Source: Nephrocerus scutellatus
Lineage: Eukaryota; Arthropoda; Insecta; Diptera; Pipunculidae
Length of the DNA: 64,000 nucleotides
NCBI GenBank assembly: GCA_947095585.1
Contig: OX352761.1
Span: 114,811,890 to 114,875,889, forward strand
Direction: 5' to 3'
Numbering within the stretch: the first letter of the stretch is position 1; each line of letters starts with the position of its first letter. Both the position numbers and the translations under genes were made by a program. Below the pieces are notes generated by a model. It saw only the letters and a program-made list of their open reading frames with translations. It was not told the DNA's origin and did not search any database. Below, piece after piece: positions 49,540-60,900 of the stretch.

Positions 49540-50256
49540 TAAATTCTCTATATTAACTTCACTTGCCCGTTTGTTTGTGGATTTGTGTGTCATGGAATCT
49601 GGCGATCAATTTTTAACACACTTCCTAAAGCCCGATTTTCCTGAAATTTTGTACACATGTGTATTTCCGGTGAAAATACTTTCTTTTAAAATTTGGAAGT
49701 GATCGGGCCCCGGGTTCGAGGGGCTCCCATACAAATTTAAAATAAAAATTGCCCGATTTTTTTCAACACACATGTGTATACCCAATAAACAATACTTTTT
49801 CTTAAATTTGGTAGTGATCGGGCCACGGGTTCGGCCGCAAGGTCCTTATAAATTTTTTCTTATAGTGGCATCAGATACCGACGTTCTTGTTAATGACTGT
49901 GTGCGGTGTGTGCTGCGCAGTCGGCATGGTTTTGGTGGTGGAGAGAGAGAGAGAGAAATCTTAGCTCACGCACAAATGAACCCAGCAAATGAAACGAGAC
50001 ATACATGTTTAATGCTTACTTCAACTTACTTACTTATTTACTGAATTCTATTTTTATTGATGTCGTTTTTTGTTGTCGATTGGCGGTTTCATAAATTAGT
50101 TCAGAGCTGTCAAAGAGTTCTCAAGATAAATGCTCGTGTTTCTTATTTGCTCCGAGTATGAGCGTGCTCTAAGTGCTCAGAATAAAATGATCTGAGCTTT
50201 TTCAATTTCAACATCTGATGTCAAATATCTCTTTCGATGATTTTCTAGAGAATTTA
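49540..50256 (-). repeat. TIR-tandem element, long form
   Basis: Left end AAATTCTCTATATTAACTTC and right end TAGAGAATTTA. It carries reversed units (CGGGCCCCGGGTTCGAGGGG) and the same unique core as 18889-19630 (CACGCACAAATGAACCCAGC, AAGTGCTCAGAATAAAATG). Similarity between the two copies continues about 30 bp beyond the right motif (AAAAATTTTTATGGGTTG). Confidence 0.75.
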
Positions 50257-50534
50257 GATCAAAAATTTTTATGGGTTGTTTTTTTTTATATAGAGACCCA
50301 TTGCCAAGCGAGGACTTCCTGAATGACTTGCACTTTCCCTGGGTATAATCTATAATCTACTAAACAGTTTTGTACAGCACACTTCGTCTGATCAAAACAT
50401 TTCACAAAGTTGTAAAAATAAGATTAAATTAACCTGGATTGCATTTGTGCATCCAATTTTTATCGAAGTTATTTCTAATTGTGTTGATAACTGCCATTAA
50501 TTATTAATGGATCGTTAAATGAACACAGCAAATC

Positions 50535-50682
50535 GAGTTCTCACAATGGAAAAACCTAAACTTAGACTTCAGGATTGTATGGATTTCCAAGATAACAAAC
50601 AACATTTTTTTTTTCTCAATATCAAAATCCATACATCCTGAGAGTCAGTCTTAAGTATTAAGTTTTTCCATTGTAAGAGCTC
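50535..50682. repeat. Long foldback hairpin, arms of 52-58 bp
   Basis: The left arm 50535-50586 (GAGTTCTCACAATGG ... GTATGGATTT) pairs with the right arm 50625-50682 (AAATCCATAC ... CCATTGTAAGAGCTC). The arms differ by a few mismatches and small gaps around a loop of about 38 nt. It lies about 500 bp upstream of the ApepP start codon. It may be a foldback mini-element or a hairpin RNA source. Confidence 0.75.
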
Positions 50683-51175
50683 CAAACAATTCCGAGAAAC
50701 TCTCTGTTTAGAAAGGACTGTATTTTCAGTGTTTTTCTTTCAAAATATCTTTTCTACCAAACGATAGAGGGCTGTACATTCAAAATGGTAGTATGCAACA
50801 GCTGATTATAGGCACTCGTATTAAACCTGATATTAAATTCAGTGTATTTAGCTTGCGCCATGAGCGGTTTTGTTTTTATCCAAAAAAGTAAAAGTAATAA
50901 GAAGAATTGATTTATTTTAATTATCATTATTTTGTGTCTGCAGCAGAACAGCAACAAAAGGCATACTCGCGTTCCAAAACTTTTTGTAGAAATACTAAGC
51001 TAATTTACTGTCGAACTGATAACAATTCCTTGTAAATAACTCAACCACAGAGCTGATATATTTATGTGATAAGATTAAAACCAATCCATTTGGAGCACTT
51101 CAAAATTCATTGGCTTATTACCACTGGGCAACAGTAATTCTGGCGACCGCAGCAGTTAGATTATACACAAGCGCA

Positions 51176-53694
51176 ATGAAGAACACAACAGAGATTCTCG
51201 AGCGGCTGCGGAAGTTGATGCAAAGCCCACCCACTACTGGCCCAATAACTTTGCCGTCTATTAGTGCATACATTGTTCCCTCGGATGATGCTCATCAGGT
51301 GCATAGATCCAAGACATATTTGTGGTTCAAAGTTAAGAAACTTTTTTTTTATTTTTTGTTCGCAGAGTGAATACATTTGTCAACATGACGAGCGTCGTGC
51401 GTATGTAAGCGGTTTTGATGGATCGGCCGGAACAGCTGTGATAACAACCGATAAGGCATTGCTCTGGACTGACGGGCGCTACTATCAGCAAGCTCAGAAG
51501 CAGCTCGATACGAATTGGAATCTAATGAAAGATGGTAAGTGGTTTTTTCTATTTAACCAAAAATACTTTTTGATTTATGTACTAATTTTTGCAATTTTTT
51601 ATTAGGTCTCCCAGCTACACCAACAATTGGCAGTTGGCTCGCTAAAAACCTAGCCAAAGGCAGTGTGGTAGGCGTAGATCCAAAACTCCTTTCATATCGC
51701 CTATGGAAACCAATTCAAAAAGAACTCAGTGGAAGTGGTAAGTTTTAATGGGAGCTTCTTTATGGCTGACTTACTAAGATATACCCTTTTTATTAGAATG
51801 TATTCTACTGCCAATCGAGCAGAATCTAGTAGATACAATTTGGGGAGAATCGCAACCAAAACGAACGTCAAATGCGGTTATTACTTTGGATTTAAAATAT
51901 GCCGGTTCTGGTATTGAAGACAAATGGCTTAAAATAAAAAAACAAATGAACGAGAAAAAAACACAAGCTCTTGTTGTAAGCGCATTAGACGAGGTTGCTT
52001 GTAGGTTCTATGTATGAGAAGGTGCATCACATATTAAATACCTGCTACTTTTCTGTAGGGTTCCTCAACTTGCGAGGTTCTGATATCGATTATAATCCCG
52101 TTTTCTTCGCTTATCTGATTATAACACATGATAACCTGACTCTTTTTACGGATTCTACTAAACTGCCAGCCAATTTTCAGGATCATCAATTAAGTAATAA
52201 AGTATCAATAACTGTAGAGCCCTACGATAATATCGGCCCTTATATGGCAAAAATTGTAAATCACCACAAAAGTAAAACATACCAAAATCGAAAATCACCA
52301 TTGTAATATTATTTTAGGCCAAAGAATCAGATGAAAAAGTCTGGATTGCACCAGGTTCAAGTTATTTCTTAACTGCATTGATTCCACAAAACAAACGCCA
52401 TCAGGAAGTAAATCCAGTATCTTTCTGACTAAAAGGATTAAAATAACAATGTACATTCTTATTCTATAGATAACTCCAATAGCTATTATGAAAGCCATCA
52501 AAAATGATACCGAAGTTGAAGGCTTCATTAACTGCCACATTCGTGATGGTGTTGCCTTGTGCAAATACTTTGCTTGGTTGGAAAAAATGATTCAGAATGG
52601 TCAACATGTAGATGAGATATCTGGAGCTAGCAAACTTGAAGAATTGCGATCGTAATAATAGGCTCACAGCGACATTATTTGTTTCCGTTAATTTTTTTAA
52701 AATGTATTTACAGGAAAAATGATCTTTACATGGGGTTGAGTTTCCCCACAATCAGTTCTTCGGGACCTAACGGTTCCGTAATACATTATCACCCAGCCGA
52801 GGAAACCAATCGTCCCATAAATGATAAAGAAGTTTATCTGTGTGATTCAGGAGCACAATACTTGTACTGCTTTCTTTTACAACAAATCAATAAAAAGTTT
52901 TATAATTTTTTTCAATTGAAGGGACGGTACTACAGATGTCACACGAACAATGCATTTTGGCGAACCGAATGATTTTCAACGGGAATCGTACACTCGCGTT
53001 ATTAAAGGTCAACTGACTTTCGGTTCGACCATTTTCCCAAATAAGGTTAAGGTAGGTTTAGCTTCATAAATCAAACAGAACCGTTCGCTTACTAACACTT
53101 TTTAATAGGGTCAAGTTCTTGATACATTGGCAAGAAAATCATTATGGGATGTTGGATTAGATTATGGCCATGGCACCGGGCATGGTGTTGGACATTTCCT
53201 TAATGTTCACGAAGGACCCATGGGTGTTGGAACTCGCTTAATGCCTGACGATCCAGGTCTACAGGAGAACATGTTCATTTCAAATGGTAAAATGTCACAA
53301 ATATTATATGTATATGGGTAATAAAAAATATAAAAATAATAGAGCCCGGTTACTACAAAGATGGAGAATTTGGCATTCGTATAGAGGACATTGTTCAGAT
53401 TGTGAAAGCAACGTCTTCACAATACGATTTTGCTGGACGAGGTGCGTTGACATTCAAAACGGTTACCATGTGTCCTAAGCAAACAAAGATGATCAAAAAG
53501 GAGTTACTCACCGACGTTGAGGTGCGTTTACACGTCTAATTTGAAAAAATAAATAAATTTTAAAGTATTTTCTCCAGCGTCAACTCCTTAATGAATACCA
53601 TTCATTGGTTCGGAATACATTGTCGCCAATTTTGGAAGCTGAACATGATTTAGAGACTCTTAGCTGGCTACAACGGGAGACAAACCAATTGTAA
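51176..53694 (+). CDS. ApepP: Xaa-Pro aminopeptidase (aminopeptidase P), 12 exons, 616 aa
   Basis: Exons: 51176-51298, 51366-51534, 51606-51737, 51797-52000, 52059-52255, 52318-52407, 52470-52651, 52714-52863, 52922-53051, 53109-53286, 53343-53521, 53578-53694. All eleven introns are 56-71 bp and GT-AG, and the frame is open throughout. The enzyme removes an N-terminal residue that precedes proline. Cytosolic location is inferred from the lack of a signal peptide and similarity to Drosophila ApepP and XPNPEP1. The N-terminal creatinase-like domains ([20 protein letters not shown]) lead to the pita-bread catalytic domain. Its di-metal ligands are visible: Asp410 and Asp421 ([17 protein letters not shown]), His484 ([11 protein letters not shown]), Glu519 and Glu533. 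The length matches the family at about 613-620 residues. I chose the ATG at 51176 because it gives [16 protein letters not shown], which aligns with family N-termini. The donor at 52256 (ATT|GTAAAT) is preferred to the one at 52270 because it keeps frame and alignment length. Confidence 0.96.
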
Positions 53695-53782
53695 AGTTAT
53701 AAAAAAATATGTTTCCATTGTATTTTCCTTGCTTTCATATTATACCTTAAATCGCATTTATATATCACTTTTCAAACTTTTC

Positions 53783-53788
53783 AATAAA
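53783..53788 (+). promoter_or_regulatory. Poly(A) signal of ApepP
   Basis: AATAAA lies 89 nt after the ApepP stop codon, at a typical distance for a compact gene. Confidence 0.65.
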
Positions 53789-53849
53789 ATATGCTTTAAA
53801 TACTCTTGTAATATTTTTCCGAAATAATTGCTGCATACATTATTAAAGG

Positions 53850-54145
53850 TGCGATTTGTCGCCGTTTCATAGGCTGTCCGATCTCCCCGTATTGCTCAAG
53901 GTTCAGTGTTCTTTTAATATCACTTTAAGCTCTCAAGGGCGTCGCGTCGCTCTGCTAGAGGCGGGATTTAGCAAATTTAAAATTTCATATGCTGTAAACA
54001 AAATTATTCAAACGTATGTGCTTGACTGGTTAAATGAAGGCGTCAAGCATTGTAATTTGTGGTCAAGTTATATATCAGGTGGCTGGACGAACTGTGTTGT
54101 TTTGTTTGGTGGACAGAGCGTAACCAAAACTACAGATTTTAAAAA
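53850..54145. other. Unassigned sequence after ApepP
   Basis: A plus-strand frame of 124 codons (53856-54230) runs into the repeat at 54150 and matches nothing that I know. It is not called as a gene. Confidence 0.4.
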
Positions 54146-54149
54146 CTTA

Positions 54150-54510
54150 TTTAACTTGATTCGACACCTTTTTATCTGTATTTTCGACTACTTTGATGTT
54201 CTTTTTAACCACCTTCCACAGGATCTGTGAGTGTCTAAGTCCAAAATAGCAGTTTGAAATCGATCCATTTTCTCATATTTTAAGGTCTTTTTTAACTACC
54301 TTTCGCACGACCTAGGGGGCTGAAATTTTGTGAGCGGCTCAATGTCAGGGGCCCGCGTTAGACGCTTATGTGAAGCGTGAAAAAAAGAAAGTACTTTGAA
54401 ATAGCCCCGACCTCAAAAACAGATACTTTGGCGATTATTGCCAAATAATAAAGGACTGTGTGGCGTCGTTCGATGCACACATAAAAGTTTGTACCCGAAA
54501 AAAGTAAGTT
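54150..54510 (+). repeat. Tandem-unit repeat family 2 copy
   Basis: Units with ACCTTCCACAGGATCTGTG and ACCTTTCGCACGACCTAGGG, then the right end CCCCGACCTCAAAAACAGAT, CCAAATAATAAAGGACTG and GTACCCGAAAAAAGT. Confidence 0.7.
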
Positions 54511-54519
54511 GAGATGTCT

Positions 54520-55265
54520 CTGAACATGTGTCTTGAATAATTTTAGATCATACAAATGCGGAAACACTGCGTCGGGTAATTCATTCCACATAATTATTGT
54601 GCGGCAATCTCTGAATTGGTTGGTACATCCAAAAATAGGTCTAATGGTAGACCCGTGAGACGGATATTTCGGTTGGGTTGGAGAATGGACGGGATGCATC
54701 TGGACATTTCTTTTGAGTACATACATGAAAAAAAGCGATAAAACAGTGACAAGTAGGAAACATTCCTACGATGTTCAAGCGATTCGACTGTTTTCGCGAT
54801 ATTTACGGGCGAATATATGCCTTGTAAATAGTAGCCAGGTCTGAAGGAGTGAAGTTCATATTGCAACGTTATAGAAAACCTAAATATTTTGCAGCATTCT
54901 TAGCGATGGCGAATATGTGGTCTTTCCAACTACGCTTGTTGTTGACGCACATACCGAGCATGGCGAATTTTTCAGTTTCTTTGATGGATAAAGGTTGGGG
55001 TTTTAAATTACGCTTAGAGCACAGAAAACAGCATTTAGTCCCCACCTTGTTATGCTGGAAAAGTAAACATTTAACGTACTTAAGATACGTTGTTGTTCAA
55101 GTGATGAAGAGGCGCGTGGAGACAGCGCAAACTCGTATGAAAAGCTAAGAGTGCTGTCGTTAGCGAAAGAATGAATTGTATTAGAAGTAGCGGATAGGAT
55201 ATCATTAATGAAAATGAGAAAGAGTGTCGGAGACAAAACAGGGCCCTGGGGAACAGCGGCGTATT
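54520..55265 (-). mobile_element. Jockey/R1-like LINE 3' part
   Basis: On the minus strand from the right: SPTLFLIFINDILSATSNTI (reverse-transcriptase block), then VESLEHRRNVSYLSLFYRFF, HPVHSPTQPKYPSHG and CRTIIMWNELPDAVFPHLYD with FKTHVQRHLNLL. This is the typical C-terminal segment of such ORF2 proteins. A related copy is at 32270-34010. Confidence 0.8.
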
Positions 55266-55269
55266 TCCG

Positions 55270-55473
55270 CTAGATATATTATTGGCAGGTAGGGGAAAGT
55301 TATAGGTATAGATGGAAGAGGGGAAAGTAAAATTTTAACATGACATTTACAAACGTATTTTTAAAAAAATGTCAACGTAAATTATTAGCAGGTGAGGGAA
55401 GGTTATAGGCTATAGTACTCCCATCACCCCGGGGGTTCATGTGTGCGGGTAGCAAAGCGCCCGGGAACAGCTA
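55270..55473 (+). mobile_element. Helitron-like element, 3' part
   Basis: Two units in the orientation opposite to 48605-49110 (AAATTATTAGCAGGTGAGGG), then the end GTGTGCGGGTAGCAAAGCGC, CCGGGAACAG and CTAG followed by T. CGGG and CCCG can form a short stem before CTAG. Confidence 0.7.
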
Positions 55474-55479
55474 GTATTT

Positions 55480-55650
55480 ATATATATATTTATAGTACGT
55501 ACAAAGCAGCGCAGCACATAGCACACTAGTCATTATTGCCGCTATGTCCGTACAGCACAGAAAGCAAGCAGCGCATCGAACAGCGCAGCACACAGTCATT
55601 ATGACGCCCGACCTTTTTTCGTCGACTTAAAATATGTGCGGTTTATTGAC
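55480..55650. repeat. Short tandem block, GCGCAGCACA units
   Basis: (TA)n is followed by diverged repeats of GCGCAGCACATAGCACACTA and AGTCATTATG. The family is unknown. Confidence 0.4.
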
Positions 55651-55654
55651 GACT

Positions 55655-55912
55655 AGCTTTTCCCGAACGAATCCCAGCAACACCAAAAGTATTTTTCACG
55701 GTGTCCCACCTCTCGCGAATAGGTGACAAACGTACCGAGAGTAATAAATACCTTGTCACGGAAAGCTTCTCAAAACGCCGTTCGGATCCGGCCTTAAATT
55801 GTAGGTCCCTTCCATTTGTGTCCAAAAATTAACATGTGCAGCACAAATGGTCGCGAGAAGTTAGGCCTTGGACCGCAAAGGTCTGTCGCGCAAAATATTA
55901 TTATTTTATTAT
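55655..55912 (+). mobile_element. tRNA-derived SINE, 5' truncated
   Basis: It begins inside the B box (CGAACGAATCCCAGCAACAC) and continues with the full body (TCACGGTGTCCCACCTCTCG, GGTCTGTCGCG) and an ATTATT tail. It is very close to the copy at 18223-18516. It lacks the A box. Confidence 0.8.
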
Positions 55913-55914
55913 AT

Positions 55915-56580
55915 TACAGACACCCAGTTCATCACTGTCAGTGAGATGCATTTACGCTGCATACGTCAAGACATCAGGACGTACAGAGACTGTATAAACC
56001 CAGCCGTACCGGCCACCTGGAATCCCGCCACTGTCCGTTCAGCCTCAAATAGTATACACTATAATATAGTCTCTGCAGCAATCTCCTCAAGTAAGGTTAA
56101 TAGGGTCCTTGGTACACACCCCCCCACCCCACAAAAGTAGCAGCGAAAAGTAGCTGCCCAGGGAAACCCGGACAACCCTGGCAGATTTTCGGTCGGGTTG
56201 GTGCCATATTCTTCAGAGCTATCAAGCTCGTATTATCCCTGGCCCCAATGATCTCTGCCCCGACTGTAACCAAGGCACCCATACTACCAACCACCTTTTG
56301 CTATGCCGCCTACACCTTACGGATTTGGACGCTGCGGACCTTTGGTCCCACCCTGTTGGCGCGACCACTTTTCTTGGCCTGCCAACGTAACTTGATAACT
56401 AACACCTCCTTTAGATAGTCTAATTAGTTTTAGAACTTTTATTTTCTACCCGCTTTGCTTGTCATTAGCCTTCAGATAATTTAAGTACTTAGCGTGAATG
56501 AATGTCTAATGTTTGGAGGGTTTCCTCTTGGTCTCGTTTCAGGCCTGGAGTTGCTACAACAACAACAAGTACAAGAAAAC
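55915..56580 (+). mobile_element. Jockey-type LINE 3' end
   Basis: VLGTHPPTPQK, then in shifted frames CPDCNQGTHTTNHLLCR (a C-x2-C...H...C knuckle) and a GPLVPPCWRDHFSWPANVT ending form the classic Jockey C-terminus. The 3' UTR ends near GAGTTGCTACAACAACAAC. Confidence 0.75.
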
Positions 56581-57965
56581 ATGTTGCACGTTGCTCGCGC
56601 AAACACTAATCTTCCCGCAGCGATTGCACTTTGTGGTGGACTTTGTGATAAGCGGAAAGAAAAATTATCATCATCCAAACGGCGCGACGATCTCCGACCA
56701 GAAGTTGCAACGGCAGGACAACCCCTTAGGATTTTTTTCACGAAATTAACCAAGGAATCATCCCTTTAAGTATTTGCCACCTTAACGGATACACCATGTA
56801 TAAATATTTCATGTTTTCCAAAATCCAACAACAAATAAAAGCAAAACCTTTTTTTTCTGAATAGATTTGTTTTTTAGTTTAAAAAAAACACAAATGTATG
56901 TTATTTAACAGCAATTTTTTTAATATTAACTTAATATAGGTATGTATGTATAAAATCAGACCCAAGGTGACTTTCAATTGTGGAAAATTATGTTGAAATT
57001 AAAAACTTGTAATTGTAACACGGGCCAAGCATTTAACATCTTTCATATTAAGAGTAAAGCTATGTATTCTTTATTTAGAATCAATTGTTCAACTAGCAAT
57101 ATGTAAACTAAATTGAGTGTAATAACAACAACCACAAAAAAGTCTATAGTTTTAAAGCTGAAATAACTTTTGCAGTTTATTTCTGCATTTATTTACTTTT
57201 TTTTTGCTTGCGAATGTTAGAAAATTAAAAAAAATTGCGATTTTTTATTTGTTACTCATTATCTTTGTTTATAATTTACTAAAAGAAATGTATGCTACTC
57301 ACTTGAACAGACTGGCATTAGTTGTAACAACAGATGACTGGGAAATTTGCCATGTTTTTTAACTTTTATTATACTCTGTAAGTCCTTTGTGTAGATATAC
57401 ATTGATTAATAAAAAAAAACTAAAAGGACATATTTATTTTTTTCCAGATTAATTTGCCCGTTAGGTTGAAATAACTTGGCTATAGTTGTTCTCTTTGTAT
57501 TCAGTAAGTTTTCTGTCGTTGTTTTGCATAAATAAAAAAATTACAACATTTCATCTTTCGTGCTACTGTGTCACAAAAAATAATTGGTTATTAATTGTAA
57601 GTGCTTATTTCATAGAAAAAAATGACTGAATTTTTATCACATTTTTATGAATTTACATCGTCGTTTCGTTTCCCAGTGATTGCATCTAATTAAGAATGAA
57701 ACAAGTAGTGGCTGCGAATGCATAGGTCTTTTATATGTACAACGGAAAGCGTTCTGGTGTGAGTGAGTGTTGTTATAAGTTTACAAAAATATTTAATACC
57801 TAACATAATAGGCAAAAAAAAATTTAAAAAGAAATTTTCGATTTTCCAGCCAAGGTTATTTGTTGTTAAAAACTAAAAGAAAACGGTGAAAACTGAATAT
57901 TCGTTAGTTGTAGCAAATATTATAGATTTTGTTTTCAAATTTCGCCAGCAAAACATCCAAAATCG
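56581..57965. other. Intergenic sequence and probable srl 3' UTR
   Basis: 56581-56765 is unusually open in three frames and unassigned. From about 56800 the sequence is AT-rich, with several minus-strand AATAAA motifs (for example about 57071 and 57433), any of which could end the srl transcript. Confidence 0.4.
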
Positions 57966-60900
57966 TCACATTTTTGACAGAGATGTTGATGACTTTGTTG
58001 CATTTATTTTTGCTTTAACTTTAAGGAGAAGGGCTTCAAAAGAATCTTCCTCTTTGACTGGTTCGGGAGCCTTGGGAAACACATACGACTGATAGGTGTT
58101 GATTCCTGCGTTATCTAAAATTAAAGAAAAATCAAACAAGGTCATTTAAAACTTAGTTTTTACTGTTATTAAGGACCTGACGTTAAAGATTTCAGGAATA
58201 TTTTTAAATCTATATGATTTTAGTTTTTATTGAGGCTTATTAAAATAAAATCAGTAAATGTAAGAAACATCGTTTTTCGGGTACTTTATTATTTGGTAAT
58301 AATATCTGTTTTTGAGGTCGGGCCTATTTCAAAGTATTTTCTTCACACGCGACTCGCGTCACACGCATGATGCTGACGTTTAACCGCTCACAAAACTTCA
58401 GCCCTCTAGGTCGTGCGAAAGGTGGTTAAAAAAGACCTAAAAAAAAACGAGAAAATGGCGGCATTTCCAACCATCACAGGCGGAACGCGACGCAGAAAAT
58501 AAGAAATACTATTTGGGAATTTTTCTTGAAAATGATCTATGATATACGAGAAGAAGTTTGTTGTAACAAATAATACAAACACCACAGTTAGGGTTTTCAA
58601 AATCACTAACGGCCTTCCATAGGAGGCAGTAACGGCGCCACTTCTGTTTAATATATTTATTTCCGTAGTATTGAACTATAAGAAAGCGTCCCTAGCTTAT
58701 GCTGAAGACATGATGGTATACGTTTAAGAATTAGAGAAATATGTAAACCAAATCTAAGTGTAGAGTTATACTGTTTCGCACCCCTCTAAGACGCGGAAAT
58801 AACAATATTCGAAGCAATTGCAAAAATTACAGATAACTGGTGTAAATGGCTTTCAAATTCAAAGACGGTCGTGTGGTATTGAGGTGTTCATTTGGATACA
58901 TTCTTGTATTACGATGAACACGTAAATACTCCAGTGAAAAAGGTAGAGCTGCTTTCATGGCACTGAAAAGGCTATTTTATTCACGCTATCTGAGATTGGA
59001 GGTAAAGATCCTCTTTTACCAGGCGTTCGTAAGACCAATTTTAACGTATGCGTGTCCAACATGGTGGAACATCAGTCGTTCAGATCAGATTACAGTCATT
59101 ATGTATCGAATCTAATCAATAATGTCATCTAACTAGGAATCATTTCGCTCGGTGAACCTCTGTGGCAAATGACTTAATCGATGGAGCATTTTATCCGGGT
59201 CCTTAAAATTTTGAGAGAACACTGGAGAACGACTATTTGTCGGACTCATGCAACGCGCCAATGATATACCATATTGCTAGAAGGACAACTGACAAACGCA
59301 TCCGACATATTACAATGACTTTGGGTAATAGGGATGCTAACTCAAAATGCTTCAGTAACATACATACTTGACCGTAATAAGAGTAATGCAAGTAGATACT
59401 GATGGCTAGACTGTGGTGTGGCCGACATTCAACCCTAAAGAGAAGTGAAGCTAACGTCATGTGCGTCTGTACAATGTATCTCGCAGGGTTGTCTTAATGG
59501 CAGTTCTGTTAGGCTAGCTTTGCCGGGCGCACAGGGCGCTGCCAACGCTATAAAAGTGATTTCTTGTTTTAGTTTGGTTTGTTTTATTAACTTGTTTTAA
59601 GTAGCTTTATGTAGTTTTAAGAAAACACCACAAAATTAAATACGTTTTTCAAGGTTTTCATCCATTTTTCCTTAAAATATTAGTATTATTAAGTAAGAGT
59701 GAAAAACTTTGTAAGCATTAACAGATTTTCAAAAGAAAAAATACCCTATATTGCGCAAAAATAAATGATATTTTATGATACTCACCTAAATCGGCGTAGG
59801 AAGAACGGCAAAACGCCCGTCTGCCACCAAAACTGATATCGTACATGTTTATCTCTGAGTCACGAGAACTACTATCGATCACCGTAAAGGCATCCTCTGC
59901 ACGTTCAAAGGTAACAAAACCATATTTCATTCTGTTTCAAGGAGAATAGCATAAAAAAGAAAGAAAAGAAAAAGACAATTGAATTGAATTGAACTGAATA
60001 TTTTATGCAAAGATATTATGAAAAAAACTAACCCAGTGTCTTTGTAATGTATTGTAATCTGCTTAATTGGCCCATAGCTAATAAATTTACGTCTAAGAAT
60101 TTCTTTGTTAGTTTCCTGTTCTATTCTGCCAACATACACTATACGGCGTTCTTCCACAGCTGTTAAAAGAAGATGGATATTGACAAATCAGTTGATTAAC
60201 TAATACCTTATAAAATCATTAACCCTACCTGGAGCTAAAACGTTTCGATCGAAATTTGTACGTGTATCCGGACGGCGTGATCTCGATCTTGAAGATGACA
60301 TTGAACGTGACCGTGAGCGGGAATTTCGGTATGCGCTTGATCTGCTTCGACTTCTGGGCGAACGACTGCGTACGCTGCGATCCGATGAAGTGCTGTATTT
60401 TCGCGAACGCTTCTGACGACCATTGTGACGCAACTTGCGATCAGACTCAGAATAGGAGGAACTTATTGAACTGCGATGATGACGACGGCTATTGGGACTT
60501 GTGCGAGAGTAGCGTCGACGTCTATGACGCGTAGGTGAATAACTCATGGACCTACTGCGAGAGCGATAAGAATGGTTATCCTCGTCATTTTCAGAATCAG
60601 AACCGCCAGAGACAGAGGAACTAACTTTTCGCTTACGATAATTTCGACGCATTGACTTACGACTTTGACGATTATGACGTGTACGAACAGGCAATGGTAG
60701 TGGAGGGAACTCAGGCAACAAATCTGTTTGTATTGACACTGAGAATTGGGGTTGTCGTATTCTGTTCTTGGGTAAATGCATAATGACTTTATCTTCTCCA
60801 TGGTAATTTGTTGCCTTTTTAGTTTTTAAATTCGTTTGGGCTGCTGACTTTGCGGTGGGTGATGGCTCGAAAAGTGGCGCGTTTTGCTTTACCACAACAT

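Noticed and set aside
51110..51175. Longer ApepP N-terminus from an upstream TTG
   Set aside because: No ATG is available there, and family proteins begin at the position corresponding to the ATG at 51176.
52256..52270. Alternative ApepP exon 5 donor at 52270 (AAAA|GTAAAA)
   Set aside because: It would shift the frame against the next exon. The donor after ATT at 52255 keeps phase and gives the family length.
53856..54230. 124-codon frame downstream of ApepP
   Set aside because: It ends inside a dispersed repeat, has no recognisable domain, and no splice link to ApepP.
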